Origin: Leclercia sp. 29361
Lineage (GTDB): Bacteria > Pseudomonadota > Gammaproteobacteria > Enterobacterales > Enterobacteriaceae
Assembly (NCBI RefSeq): GCF_011290365.1
Contig: NZ_CP049786.1
Location: 3,472,001-3,536,000 of the forward strand
Length of the DNA stretch: 64,000 nucleotides
Direction: 5' to 3'
Position 1 is the stretch's first letter. Each line of letters starts with the position of its first letter. This document shows positions 1-9,937 of this stretch, piece by piece. The translations under genes and the position numbers were made by a program. A model generated the notes under the pieces. It searched no databases and was not told the DNA's origin. It was given only the letters and a program-made list of their open reading frames with translations.

Positions 1-590
1 TGTTCAATGCCCTGAATGCCATCTCCTCGTCGATCCGCCTCAATCCGGACACCGCCCGGCAGCTGATCTTCAATCTGTCGCGCTATTTGCGCTATAACAT
101 TGAGCTGAAGGATGATGAGCAGATCGACATCAAAAAAGAGCTCTACCAGATTAAGGATTACATCGCCATTGAGCAGGCGCGGTTTGGCGATAAGCTCACC
201 GTCATCTATGACATTGATGAAGAGGTGAACTGCGTCATCCCGAGCCTGCTGATCCAGCCGCTGGTGGAGAATGCCATTGTTCACGGCATTCAGCCGCGCA
301 AGGGCAAAGGCGTGGTGACGATAAGCGTGGCGGAGTGCGGCAACCGCGTCCGGGTGGCGGTACGCGATACCGGCCACGGTATCGATCCCCAGGTGATTGA
401 GCGGGTGGAGTCAAACGAGATGCCCGGTAATAAAATTGGTCTGCTGAATGTTCATCACCGCGTTAAGCTGCTTTATGGTGAGGGGCTGCACATTCGCCGC
501 CTGGAGCCGGGCACCGAGATCGCTTTTTATGTGCCCAATGAACGGTCCCCCGTTCATGCGCAGACGTTGTTATCGCCCTGGAGAGAGTGA
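1..590 (+). CDS. ypdA: Sensor histidine kinase YpdA (PyrS), C-terminal part
   Basis: The gene is cut by the window start; the open frame begins at base 3 with FNALNAIS, which lies just after the phospho-acceptor histidine of LytS-type kinases (His_kinase family, NPHFLFNAL). What remains is the dimerisation helix and the whole ATP-binding domain: an N box ([12 protein letters not shown]) and a G box (DTGHGI). The N-terminal 5TM/GAF sensor part lies outside. In E. coli this protein and YpdB form a pyruvate-responsive two-component system at the inner membrane. The stop is three bases before the ypdB start, so the two are cotranscribed. Identity is from close resemblance to the K-12 protein and from its partner. 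Confidence 0.93.
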   Translation, partial: FNALNAISSSIRLNPDTARQLIFNLSRYLRYNIELKDDEQIDIKKELYQIKDYIAIEQARFGDKLTVIYDIDEEVNCVIPSLLIQPLVENAIVHGIQPRKGKGVVTISVAECGNRVRVAVRDTGHGIDPQVIERVESNEMPGNKIGLLNVHHRVKLLYGEGLHIRRLEPGTEIAFYVPNERSPVHAQTLLSPWRE

Positions 591-593
591 CCC

Positions 594-1331
594 ATGAAAG
601 TCATCATTGTGGAAGATGAAATACTCGCGCAACAGGAGCTGAGCTGGCTTATCAAAGAACATAGCCAGATGGAGATCGTCGGCACCTTTGAGGACGGGCT
701 GGACGTGCTGAAATACCTTCAGCACAACAGGGTCGACGCCATTTTTCTGGATATCAATATTCCGTCGCTGGACGGCGTGCTGCTGGCGCAAAACATCAGT
801 CAGTTTGCCAGCAAGCCCTTTATCGTCTTTGTCACCGCGTGGAAAGAGCATGCGGTGGAGGCCTTCGAGCTGGAAGCCTTCGACTATATTCTCAAGCCGT
901 ATCAGGAGTCGCGGATCGTCAGCATGCTGCAAAAACTTGAGCAAGCCTGGCAGCAGCAATCCGGCGCGGGACAGGTCGCCGCCTCGCCGGTCACGCGCGA
1001 AAATGACACCATCAATTTGATCAAGGATGAGCGCATCATCGTGACGCCGGTGGACGATATCTACTACGCCGAAGCGCATGAGAAGATGACCTTTGTCTAT
1101 ACCCGCCGCGAGTCGTTTGTGATGCCGATGAACATCACCGAATTCTGCGGCAAGCTGCCGACCAGCCATTTTTTCCGCTGCCACCGCTCGTTTTGCGTCA
1201 ACCTGCATAAGATCCGCGAGATCGAGCCCTGGTTTAACAACACCTATATTTTGCGGCTGAAGGATCTGGATTTTCAGGTGCCGGTGAGTCGCAGCAAGGT
1301 GAAAGAGTTTCGCCAGCTGATGCACCTGTGA
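594..1331 (+). CDS. ypdB: LytTR response regulator YpdB (PyrR)
   Basis: This 245-residue protein has an N-terminal receiver domain with the acidic pair VEDE, the phospho-accepting Asp in FLDINIPSLDG and the Lys in ILKPYQ, followed from about residue 140 by a LytTR DNA-binding domain (FFRCHRSFCVNL). It matches E. coli YpdB almost residue for residue. YpdB activates yhjX in E. coli when pyruvate is sensed by YpdA. The start codon follows the ypdA stop by three bases and uses a GGAGAGAG ribosome site inside the end of ypdA. In K-12 the next genes are ypdC and the fry PTS genes; here glk follows directly in the opposite orientation. Confidence 0.96.
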   Translation: MKVIIVEDEILAQQELSWLIKEHSQMEIVGTFEDGLDVLKYLQHNRVDAIFLDINIPSLDGVLLAQNISQFASKPFIVFVTAWKEHAVEAFELEAFDYILKPYQESRIVSMLQKLEQAWQQQSGAGQVAASPVTRENDTINLIKDERIIVTPVDDIYYAEAHEKMTFVYTRRESFVMPMNITEFCGKLPTSHFFRCHRSFCVNLHKIREIEPWFNNTYILRLKDLDFQVPVSRSKVKEFRQLMHL

Positions 1332-1338
1332 GGATGGT

Positions 1339-1366
1339 CCCCGGCGAACGGACGTTCACCGGGGAG
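1339..1366. other. Hairpin between convergent ypdB and glk
   Basis: The bases CCCCGGCGAAC and a near-complementary GTTCACCGGGG form a stem with a very short loop between the two convergent stops. There is no clear T run on either side, so it may limit read-through but is not a textbook intrinsic terminator. Confidence 0.4.
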
Positions 1367-1372
1367 GAAGGA

Positions 1373-2338
1373 TTACAGCACCTGTCCCAGAGTCTGACGC
1401 AGATGCGCGCCCGCGCCCAGCAGGCCCGGGTTGTCATGGACAATCAGGTATACCGGGATATCCCGGACGTAGTCGCGGAAGCGGCCCTTGTCTTCAAACC
1501 CACCGCGGAAACCGGAGGATTTAAAGAAGTCGAGGAAGCGCGGCACAATGCCGCCCGCGATATAAACCCCGCCAAAGGTGCTCAGATTCAGCGCCAGGTT
1601 GCCGCCAAACCGCCCCATGATCACGCAGAACAGCGACAGCGCGCGACGACAGTCGGTGCAGCTGTCTTCCAGCGCACGTTCGGTCACGTCTTTCGGCTGC
1701 AGGTTTTCCGGTAGTCTTCCGTCGGACTTGACGATCGCCCGGTAGAGATTCACCAGGCCCGGACCGGAGAGCACGCGCTCCGCCGACACGTGGCCCAGTT
1801 CTGCGCGCAGCTCTTCGAGGATAATGCCCTCTTCTTCGCTGTTCGGCGCGAAATCGACGTGGCCACCTTCCCCTGGCAGGCTGATCCAGCGCTTATCGAC
1901 GTGCACCAGATGCGAGACGCCCAGCCCAGTGCCAGCGCCATAGACGGCGATCGGCTTACCTTCCACCGGCTGGGTGCCGCCGAACTGGATCAGATGCTCC
2001 GGCTTTAACATCGGGATCGCCATCGACACCGCGGTAAAGTCGTTAATAATTTCCAGATGCGCAAACCCGAGGTTCGCTTTCATCTCCGCCGTGGAAAACG
2101 CCCAGGTGTGGTTGGTCATCGCCACCCAGTCACCGGTAATCGGGCAGGCAATAGCGATACTGCCATCCTCCACGCTGACATCATGCTCGGTCAGATAGAC
2201 ACGAACCACCGCTTCAAGGCTGGGATAATCCAGCCCGGAATAGGTCTTGGCGCGGGAGATCTCCCCCGTACTGACGTCACATAACGCCAGACGCGCGTTA
2301 GTGCCTCCTACATCTCCTACCAAAGCATACTTTGTCAT
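1373..2338 (-). CDS. glk: Glucokinase
   Basis: The 321-residue protein has the same length as E. coli Glk and phosphorylates free cytoplasmic glucose with ATP to glucose 6-phosphate. The N-terminal phosphate-binding segment [11 protein letters not shown], the GTGLGVSHL segment and [11 protein letters not shown] (substrate-binding Glu and His) mark the bacterial glucokinase family. It is read away from yfeO across a shared intergenic region that holds a good Cra operator, which fits Cra repression of glk in E. coli. The ATG is preceded by an AGAAGAAT stretch; the start agrees with the family. Confidence 0.97.
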   Translation of the reverse strand: MTKYALVGDVGGTNARLALCDVSTGEISRAKTYSGLDYPSLEAVVRVYLTEHDVSVEDGSIAIACPITGDWVAMTNHTWAFSTAEMKANLGFAHLEIINDFTAVSMAIPMLKPEHLIQFGGTQPVEGKPIAVYGAGTGLGVSHLVHVDKRWISLPGEGGHVDFAPNSEEEGIILEELRAELGHVSAERVLSGPGLVNLYRAIVKSDGRLPENLQPKDVTERALEDSCTDCRRALSLFCVIMGRFGGNLALNLSTFGGVYIAGGIVPRFLDFFKSSGFRGGFEDKGRFRDYVRDIPVYLIVHDNPGLLGAGAHLRQTLGQVL

Positions 2339-2457
2339 TCTTCTACTGCTCCGCTAAAGTCAAAATAACTCTTTGGCACACTCTAAATTCAAGGCCCGAT
2401 AACAACAACGGCCTGAATAAAAGCACCCCAGGATAATCGATCTTCGTCACAGAATAA

Positions 2458-2472
2458 CTTTACCGTTTCAGC
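2458..2472 (-). promoter_or_regulatory. Probable Cra (FruR) operator for glk
   Basis: On the minus strand the bases read GCTGAAACGGTAAAG, which fits the Cra pattern RSTGAAWCSNTNHHW at all but the last position. It lies about 120 bp upstream of the glk start. Cra repression of glk is known in E. coli; assignment here is by motif and position. Confidence 0.65.
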
Positions 2473-2542
2473 ACCATTTGCACTATTAGCATCAGTCTGA
2501 GCGTGCAAAGTAATGACCGCCATTTTTTACAAGGAAATCATC

Positions 2543-3778
2543 ATGCTCCATCCGCGAGCCAGAACGATGCTGCTGTTGGCCCCTCCCGCGCTGATTATTG
2601 GCGTCGCCTCCAGCCTGATTCTGATTGTGATCATGAAAGTTGCCTCCGTATTACAGGCAGTACTTTGGACGTCGTTACCTTCCGCAGTCGGCCTTAACGC
2701 GAGTTCTCCGACCTGGGTGGTGTTGACCCTGACCCTGACCGGCATCGCCGTGGGGCTGGTGATCCGCTACAGCCCCGGTCATGCCGGGCCGGACCCGGCG
2801 ACAGAGCCGCTGATTGGTGCCCCGGTGGATACGGCCGCCCTGCCCGGGCTGATTATCGCCCTGATTATTGGCCTGGCGGGGGGCGTAAGCCTCGGGCCAG
2901 AGCATCCGGTGATGGCGGTGAATATCGCCCTCGCCGTTGCCGTGGGATCGCGCGTGTTTCCCCGGGTCAACGCCCTGGACTGGACCATTCTCGCCTCGGC
3001 GGGCACCATTGGCGCGCTGTTCGGCACGCCCGTCGCGGCGGCGCTGATCTTTTCCCAGACCCTGAGCGGCAACACCGAAATCCCCCTCTGGGATCGCCTG
3101 TTCGCCCCACTGCTTTCCGCTGCTGCGGGTGCCCTGACCACCAGCCTCTTTTTCCATCCCCACTTCTCCTTGCCCATCGCCCATTACAGCCAGATGCAGC
3201 TGGCCGATATCTTTAGCGGGGCGATTGTCGTCGCCATCGCCATCGCGCTGGGGATGGTGGCGGTCTGGTGCCTGCCGCGCCTGCACCGGCTGATGCATCG
3301 CCTGAAGCACCCGGTACTTATCCTCGGGACAGGTGGGTTGATTCTGGGGCTCCTCGGCGCTATCGGCGGCAATATCACGCTGTTTAAAGGGCTGGATGAG
3401 ATGCAGCAGATGGCATTCAGTCAGCTGTTCAGCGTTTCAGATTATCTGCTCTTTGCGCTGATCAAACTGGCGGCGCTGGTGGTGGCAGCGGCCTGTGGTT
3501 TTCGTGGTGGACGGATTTTCCCGGCGGTGTTTGTCGGTGCCGCGCTGGGGTTGATGCTGCATGAGCACGTCGAGGCGGTCCCGGCGGCGATTACCGTTTC
3601 CTGTTCGATTCTGGGGCTGGTGCTGGTTGTCACCCGGGATGCGTGGCTGAGCCTGTTTATGGCGGCAGTGGTGGTGCCAGAAACCACCCTGCTGCCGCTC
3701 CTCTGTATCGTGATGCTGCCCGCCTGGCTGTTGCTGGCGGGCAGACCTATGCTGGCGGCCTCTAACGAAGATAAATAA
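2543..3778 (+). CDS. yfeO: ClC-family ion channel/transporter-like protein YfeO
   Basis: This 411-residue polytopic membrane protein resembles E. coli YfeO, a member of the ClC voltage-gated chloride channel family of unproven substrate. Family segments visible include [11 protein letters not shown], which corresponds to the ClC GxxxGPE filter region, and [18 protein letters not shown] near the C-terminus. About ten hydrophobic segments fill the sequence. The frame is open from 2513, but the ATG at 2543 is chosen because it starts with the conserved MLHPRARTM and has AAGGA eight bases upstream. Its stop abuts the stop of the convergent ipdC gene with no gap. Confidence 0.9.
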   Translation: MLHPRARTMLLLAPPALIIGVASSLILIVIMKVASVLQAVLWTSLPSAVGLNASSPTWVVLTLTLTGIAVGLVIRYSPGHAGPDPATEPLIGAPVDTAALPGLIIALIIGLAGGVSLGPEHPVMAVNIALAVAVGSRVFPRVNALDWTILASAGTIGALFGTPVAAALIFSQTLSGNTEIPLWDRLFAPLLSAAAGALTTSLFFHPHFSLPIAHYSQMQLADIFSGAIVVAIAIALGMVAVWCLPRLHRLMHRLKHPVLILGTGGLILGLLGAIGGNITLFKGLDEMQQMAFSQLFSVSDYLLFALIKLAALVVAAACGFRGGRIFPAVFVGAALGLMLHEHVEAVPAAITVSCSILGLVLVVTRDAWLSLFMAAVVVPETTLLPLLCIVMLPAWLLLAGRPMLAASNEDK

Positions 3779-5560
<1,782 letters not shown>

Positions 5561-5569
5561 TCAGTCGTG

Positions 5570-5585
5570 GTGTAAACGTATACAC
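5570..5585. promoter_or_regulatory. Palindromic candidate operator, 5' of the aldo-keto reductase
   Basis: The inverted repeat GTGTA-AACGTA-TACAC lies 32 bp upstream of the aldo-keto reductase start, a place suited to a repressor or activator. I cannot name the regulator. Confidence 0.3.
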
Positions 5586-5617
5586 TGAATGACTATCTGA
5601 CGCAGAGGGAAAAACTC

Positions 5618-6616
5618 ATGGTTTATCAGGCGGAGCAAAATCGTTATCAATCAATGTCGTATCAACGATGCGGGCAAAGCGGTCTTAAGCTGCCTGCCAT
5701 CTCCCTCGGGCTGTGGCACAACTTCGGCGATGCCACGCTGATCGAAAACAGCCGTCAACTTTTACATCGTGCTTTCGATCTGGGGATTACCCATTTCGAC
5801 CTTGCCAATAACTACGGTCCACCGCCGGGATCGGCGGAGCGTAACTTCGGCCGGATCCTGCAGGAAGATTTCGGCAATTTGCGTGATGAGCTGATCATCT
5901 CAAGCAAAGCGGGCTATACCATGTGGGAGGGGCCGTACGGCGACTGGGGGTCGCGTAAATACCTGATTGCCAGCCTCGATCAAAGCCTGAAACGTATGGG
6001 GCTGGAGTATGTCGATATCTTCTATCATCACCGCCCGGATCCGGAAACGCCGCTCCGGGAGACCATGAAAGCGCTCGACCATCTGGTGCGTCAGGGCAAG
6101 GCACTGTACGTCGGGCTGTCCAACTACCCGGCGGAGCTGGCCCAACAGGCCATCGACATCCTCGACGATCTGGGCACCCCCTGCCTTATTCACCAGCCAA
6201 AGTTTTCGATGCTGGAACGCGCCCCGGAAGAAGGATTACTGGATGTGCTTAAGCAGAGAGGGGTGGGATGCATTGCGTTTTCGCCGCTCGCCGGTGGCCA
6301 GCTTACCGACCGTTATCTGAACGGTATTCCGGCAGATTCCCGCGCCGCCAGCGGCAGCCGCTTCCTCAACCCGGATCAGGTCACCGACGAGAAGCTGGAG
6401 AAAGTGCGCCAGCTCAATGCCCTGGCCGAACGCCGTAACCAGAAATTGTCGCAGATGGCGCTGGCCTGGGTATTACATCACGAGGCCATCACCTCGGTGC
6501 TGATCGGTGCCAGCAAAACGGCGCAAATCGACGATGCGGTGGGGATGCTGGCGAATCGTCACTTCACCCCTGAGGAGCTGAGCGAAATAGAATCAATCCT
6601 GAGCAGCGTTATTTAA
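5618..6616 (+). CDS. Aldo-keto reductase, YghZ/GprA-like
   Basis: This 332-residue NADPH-dependent oxidoreductase belongs to the aldo-keto reductase family and is closest in appearance to E. coli YghZ (L-glyceraldehyde 3-phosphate reductase, about 346 residues): GLWHNFG, FDLANNYGPPPGSAE and KRMGLEYVDIFY are shared. The catalytic tetrad is Asp61, Tyr66, Lys97 and His138, and the cofactor-binding end is VLIGASKTAQ. It lacks the last dozen residues of YghZ. It is divergent from ipdC with a shared 183-bp upstream region. The neighbour suggests, but does not show, a role with aromatic or other aldehydes. It could equally be a general methylglyoxal or aldehyde reductase. The start has an AGAGGGA ribosome site. 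Confidence 0.85.
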   Translation: MVYQAEQNRYQSMSYQRCGQSGLKLPAISLGLWHNFGDATLIENSRQLLHRAFDLGITHFDLANNYGPPPGSAERNFGRILQEDFGNLRDELIISSKAGYTMWEGPYGDWGSRKYLIASLDQSLKRMGLEYVDIFYHHRPDPETPLRETMKALDHLVRQGKALYVGLSNYPAELAQQAIDILDDLGTPCLIHQPKFSMLERAPEEGLLDVLKQRGVGCIAFSPLAGGQLTDRYLNGIPADSRAASGSRFLNPDQVTDEKLEKVRQLNALAERRNQKLSQMALAWVLHHEAITSVLIGASKTAQIDDAVGMLANRHFTPEELSEIESILSSVI

Positions 6617-6742
6617 AAGCACTTTTAGCAAAAAGTGCTACGCCTTCTGAATTAGGAGTTAAAGCGATTATCCGGGGCTTTACCGCCCCTTAATATTGCG
6701 TTAACAAGCCGCTTACGGCTCCGATCGTGAAGGAGAATAATA

Positions 6743-7081
6743 ATGTTCAGGTCCCTGATTCTGGCAGCAGTATTAATGGCTTCAGCCCCGCTGGTCGCTA
6801 ATGCTGGCGAAATCACCCTGTTGCCATCCGTAAAATTACAAATTGGCGATCGCGATAATTACGGTAACTACTGGGACGGTGGCGGCTGGCGTGACCGCGG
6901 CTACTGGCATCGTAATTATGAATGGCGTGGCAAACGCTGGCACAAACATGACAACGGCTACCACCGTGGCTGGGATAAACGTAACGCCTATGAACGCGGC
7001 TACCGTGAAGGCTGGCGCGATCGTGATGACCATCGCGGCCGCAAAGGTCACGGTCATGGCGGACACGGTCATCGTCACTGA
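6743..7081 (+). CDS. ypeC: DUF2502 periplasmic protein YpeC
   Basis: The 112-residue protein has a clear signal peptide ending in VANAGE, leaving a mature protein of about 91 residues very rich in Gly, Arg, Trp, Tyr and His, ending in [11 protein letters not shown]. It matches E. coli YpeC (DUF2502), whose function is unknown. The His-rich tail could bind metal; this is a guess strengthened only by the convergent mntH gene. Start ATG is preceded by GAAGGAGAA. The gene has its own promoter region after the aldo-keto reductase and ends at a strong terminator. Confidence 0.9.
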   Translation: MFRSLILAAVLMASAPLVANAGEITLLPSVKLQIGDRDNYGNYWDGGGWRDRGYWHRNYEWRGKRWHKHDNGYHRGWDKRNAYERGYREGWRDRDDHRGRKGHGHGGHGHRH

Positions 7082-7088
7082 TACGAAA

Positions 7089-7112
7089 AAGGCGCCTCGC
7101 GGCGCCTTTTTT
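7089..7112. terminator. Terminator between ypeC and mntH
   Basis: A perfect GGCGCC/GGCGCC stem with a TCGC loop has an A run on the left and a T6 run on the right, so it can act for both convergent genes. The mntH stop codon lies at its right edge. Confidence 0.9.
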
Positions 7113-8352
7113 ATAACCCTAACGCCGTGCCGATAAGCAGCCACAGATTCAACGCCACCACCAGCACCACTATCGCCCACCCTGCCCGTTTCACCAGCAC
7201 GCTGTTCACCAGATCGCCCATCAACGTCTTATTGCTGGTAAACACCAGCAGCGGCACCAGCGCCAGCGCAATACCAAAGCTCAGCAGCACCTGGCTCATC
7301 ACCAGAATGCGGGTCGGATCGAGCCCCATCAGGATCACAATAAAGGACGGCAGCATGGTGACGGCACGACGCACCCATAGCGGAATATGGAAGCGCACAA
7401 ATCCCTGCATCACCACCTGCCCCGCCAGGGTACCGACCACCGTTGACGAAAGACCCGCTGCCACCAGGCTCAGGCCAAAAATGGTGGCCGCGGCGTGGCT
7501 GAGTAACGGTTCGAGGGTCAGATAGGCCTGATCCAGATCGGCCACACCGGTATGACCGTTGAAGTGGAATGCTGCCGCGGCGGTGGCCATCATCGCCAGG
7601 TTAACAAACCCGGCGATGGTCATGGCGATCGCCACATCCCATTTGGTTGCAGAATAACGCTCATGCCGCGACCCATCGTGCAGGTTCTGGGTCAGCGAGG
7701 AGTGCAGATAGATTACGTGCGGCATAATGGTGGCGCCCAGCACCCCGGCCGCCAGGAACACCGCTTCCGTGGTGGGCAGGCTCGGGATCGCCATCCCTTT
7801 GCCGAGCTGGACGACGTCAGGCTGGGAGAAGATCAGCTCAACGATATAGGCCGCCGCCACGAACAGCAGCAGGCCGCCAATCACTTTTTCGAGCGGTTTT
7901 TGCCCGCGGCGTTGCAGCATCAGGATCAGGAAGGTGGCAATACCGGTTAACACCGCCCCCTGAAGGAGCGATACGCCCAGGATCAGCTTAAAGCCGATTG
8001 CGGCACCGATAAACTCCGCAAGGTCGGTCGCCATGGCGATAATTTCGGCCTGCACCCAGTAAAACCAGACCAGCGGACGCGGATAATGGTCGCGGATCTG
8101 TTCTGCGAGGTTTTTGCCGGTGGCGATGCCCAGTTTTGCCGACAGCACCTGGATCATCATCGCCATCAGGTTAGCCCACACCACCACCCACAGCAGTTTA
8201 TAGCCGAAGCTGGCCCCGGCCTGAATGTTGGTCGCAAAGTTACCGGGATCGATGTAGCCAATAGCGGCAATAAACGCAGGTCCCATTAATGCAAACCGCA
8301 TTTTGCGTGCTGCTTTGCCACTGGTACTCTCATCAATGCGACTGTTGGTCAT
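7111..8352 (-). CDS. mntH: Manganese/proton symporter (Nramp family)
   Basis: The 413-residue inner-membrane protein imports Mn(II) (and Fe(II)) with protons. It carries the Nramp signatures [11 protein letters not shown] in the first transmembrane helix and [10 protein letters not shown] in the sixth, and it has about eleven membrane segments. The open frame extends 60 codons upstream, but the ATG at 8352 is chosen since MTN...GKAARKMR aligns with the E. coli start. Just upstream lie an MntR palindrome and a Fur-like site, matching known repression by Mn-MntR and Fe-Fur. Confidence 0.97.
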   Translation of the reverse strand: MTNSRIDESTSGKAARKMRFALMGPAFIAAIGYIDPGNFATNIQAGASFGYKLLWVVVWANLMAMMIQVLSAKLGIATGKNLAEQIRDHYPRPLVWFYWVQAEIIAMATDLAEFIGAAIGFKLILGVSLLQGAVLTGIATFLILMLQRRGQKPLEKVIGGLLLFVAAAYIVELIFSQPDVVQLGKGMAIPSLPTTEAVFLAAGVLGATIMPHVIYLHSSLTQNLHDGSRHERYSATKWDVAIAMTIAGFVNLAMMATAAAAFHFNGHTGVADLDQAYLTLEPLLSHAAATIFGLSLVAAGLSSTVVGTLAGQVVMQGFVRFHIPLWVRRAVTMLPSFIVILMGLDPTRILVMSQVLLSFGIALALVPLLVFTSNKTLMGDLVNSVLVKRAGWAIVVLVVALNLWLLIGTALGL

Positions 8353-8363
8353 TTTTGCCTCAG

Positions 8364-8385
8364 AAATATAGCCTTTGCTATGTTT
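8364..8385. promoter_or_regulatory. MntR operator of mntH
   Basis: A 22-bp near-perfect palindrome with arms AAATATAGC and GCTATGTTT around CTTT begins 12 bp upstream of the mntH start codon. It is nearly identical to the E. coli MntR site in front of mntH. Confidence 0.85.
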
Positions 8386-8399
8386 AATGCTATCAAAAT

Positions 8400-8418
8400 G
8401 CGAATGATTATCAAGTTC
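8400..8418. promoter_or_regulatory. Fur box of mntH
   Basis: The bases GCGAATGATTATCAAGTTC match 14 of 19 positions of the Fur consensus, including the central AATGATTATCA. It lies next to the MntR site as in E. coli. Confidence 0.6.
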
Positions 8419-8588
8419 ATTTAAAATGGTTATATTGATTACAGTGATAGCGAAGAACAATAAGCAGGCTGAAAACGTGGAAAGGCTGCCGAACGATAAA
8501 TACACGCAACCTTTGTGAAGCGTAGCACACAAACTTAACTTTTAACTCATTTACACAACATAACAAAAACGTATCGTATGTCACTATT

Positions 8589-8604
8589 TTTGAGTCTCGT
8601 CACA
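8589..8604. promoter_or_regulatory. Candidate CRP site upstream of nupC
   Basis: TTTGA-GTCTCG-TCACA has one good and one near-perfect CRP half-site with the right 6-bp spacer, about 96 bp before the nupC start. nupC is CRP/CytR controlled in E. coli. Confidence 0.5.
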
Positions 8605-8699
8605 GGACGTGACTATAGTGTGGCTTTGATCTCGTTTTCTTTACGCTTGTTTCATAGAATGTGCAGCGAAATTAAACCTGCCTCATATTTGGAGCAAAT

Positions 8700-9887
8700 A
8701 TGGACCGCGTCCTACATTTTGTCCTGGCACTTGTTGTCGTTGCCGTGCTTGCGTTGCTGGTCAGCAGCGATCGTAAAAAAATCCGCATTCGTTATGTTAT
8801 TCAATTACTCGTTATTGAAGTTCTGCTCGCGTGGTTCTTCCTGAACTCCAACGTGGGTCTGGGTTTCGTAAAGGGCTTCTCCGAGATGTTCGAAAGCCTC
8901 CTCGGCTTTGCCAACGAAGGGACTAACTTCGTATTCGGTAAAATGAACGATGAAGGTCTGGCGTTCTTCTTCCTGAAGGTTCTGTGCCCTATCGTCTTCA
9001 TCTCTGCCCTGATCGGTATTCTGCAGCACATTCGCATTCTGCCGATTGTGATCCGCGCTATCGGTACCGTGCTGTCTAAAGTGAACGGCATGGGCAAACT
9101 GGAATCTTTCAACGCCGTAAGCTCCCTGATCCTCGGTCAGTCTGAGAACTTTATCGCCTATAAAGATATCCTCGGCAAAATGTCCCGCAACCGCATGTAC
9201 ACCATGGCGGCTACCGCAATGTCTACCGTTTCCATGTCTATCGTGGGCGCGTATATGACCATGCTGGAGCCAAAATATGTGGTGGCTGCACTGGTTCTGA
9301 ACATGTTCAGCACCTTTATCGTTCTGTCCCTGATCAACCCGTACCGCGTGGATGAGAGTGAAGAGAACCTGCAGATGGCGAATCTGCACGAAGGTCAGAG
9401 CTTCTTCGAAATGCTGGGCGAGTACATTCTGGCAGGTTTCAAGGTGGCGGTTATCGTTGCCGCGATGCTGATCGGCTTTATCGCCCTGATCTCCGCGCTG
9501 AACGCCCTGTTTGCTGCTGTGCTGGGTATCTCCTTCCAGGGCATTCTGGGTTACATCTTCTACCCGGTCGCCTGGGTGATGGGTGTCCCGGCAAGCGAAG
9601 CGCTGCAGGTCGGCAGTATTATGGCAACCAAACTGGTTTCTAACGAATTCGTCGCCATGATGGATCTGCAGAAAATCGCCGGTTCCCTCTCCCCGCGCGC
9701 TGAAGGTATCCTCTCAGTCTTCCTGGTCTCCTTCGCCAACTTCTCTTCTATCGGCATCATCGCGGGTGCGATTAAAGGCCTTAACGAAGAGCAGGGTAAC
9801 GTGGTCTCCCGCTTCGGTCTGAAGCTGGTTTACGGCTCTACGCTGGTCAGCGTCCTGTCTGCGTCTATCGCTGCACTGGTCCTGTAA
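8700..9887 (+). CDS. nupC: Nucleoside/proton symporter NupC
   Basis: The 395-residue concentrative nucleoside transporter moves nucleosides (pyrimidine and adenine nucleosides, not guanosine) with protons across the inner membrane. The family segments [15 protein letters not shown] and [11 protein letters not shown], which form the substrate site, are present. It is five residues shorter than E. coli NupC (400) because of a small deletion after ALNALFAAV (about residue 265). The ATG is preceded by GGAGCAAAT. A CRP-like site lies upstream and a strong terminator follows. Confidence 0.97.
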   Translation: MDRVLHFVLALVVVAVLALLVSSDRKKIRIRYVIQLLVIEVLLAWFFLNSNVGLGFVKGFSEMFESLLGFANEGTNFVFGKMNDEGLAFFFLKVLCPIVFISALIGILQHIRILPIVIRAIGTVLSKVNGMGKLESFNAVSSLILGQSENFIAYKDILGKMSRNRMYTMAATAMSTVSMSIVGAYMTMLEPKYVVAALVLNMFSTFIVLSLINPYRVDESEENLQMANLHEGQSFFEMLGEYILAGFKVAVIVAAMLIGFIALISALNALFAAVLGISFQGILGYIFYPVAWVMGVPASEALQVGSIMATKLVSNEFVAMMDLQKIAGSLSPRAEGILSVFLVSFANFSSIGIIAGAIKGLNEEQGNVVSRFGLKLVYGSTLVSVLSASIAALVL

Positions 9888-9895
9888 TCAGCTCA

Positions 9896-9930
9896 AAAAA
9901 AACCGGGGATTTATCCTCCCCGGTTTTTTT
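9896..9930. terminator. Terminator between nupC and pdeA
   Basis: An AACCGGGGA/TCCCCGGTT stem is flanked by an A run and a T7 run, and serves both convergent genes. Confidence 0.9.
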
Positions 9931-9937
9931 ACGTCTG

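Larger units (their letters stand above)
8353..8699. other. mntH-nupC divergent regulatory region
   Basis: This 347-bp AT-rich region has no gene. It holds the MntR and Fur sites of mntH on the left and a CRP-like site on the right for nupC. An open frame from 8578 into nupC has no family support and is ignored. Confidence 0.8.

Noticed and set aside
8578..8844. 88-codon frame overlapping the start of nupC
   Set aside because: It begins inside the nupC promoter region and runs out of frame through nupC; no family support.
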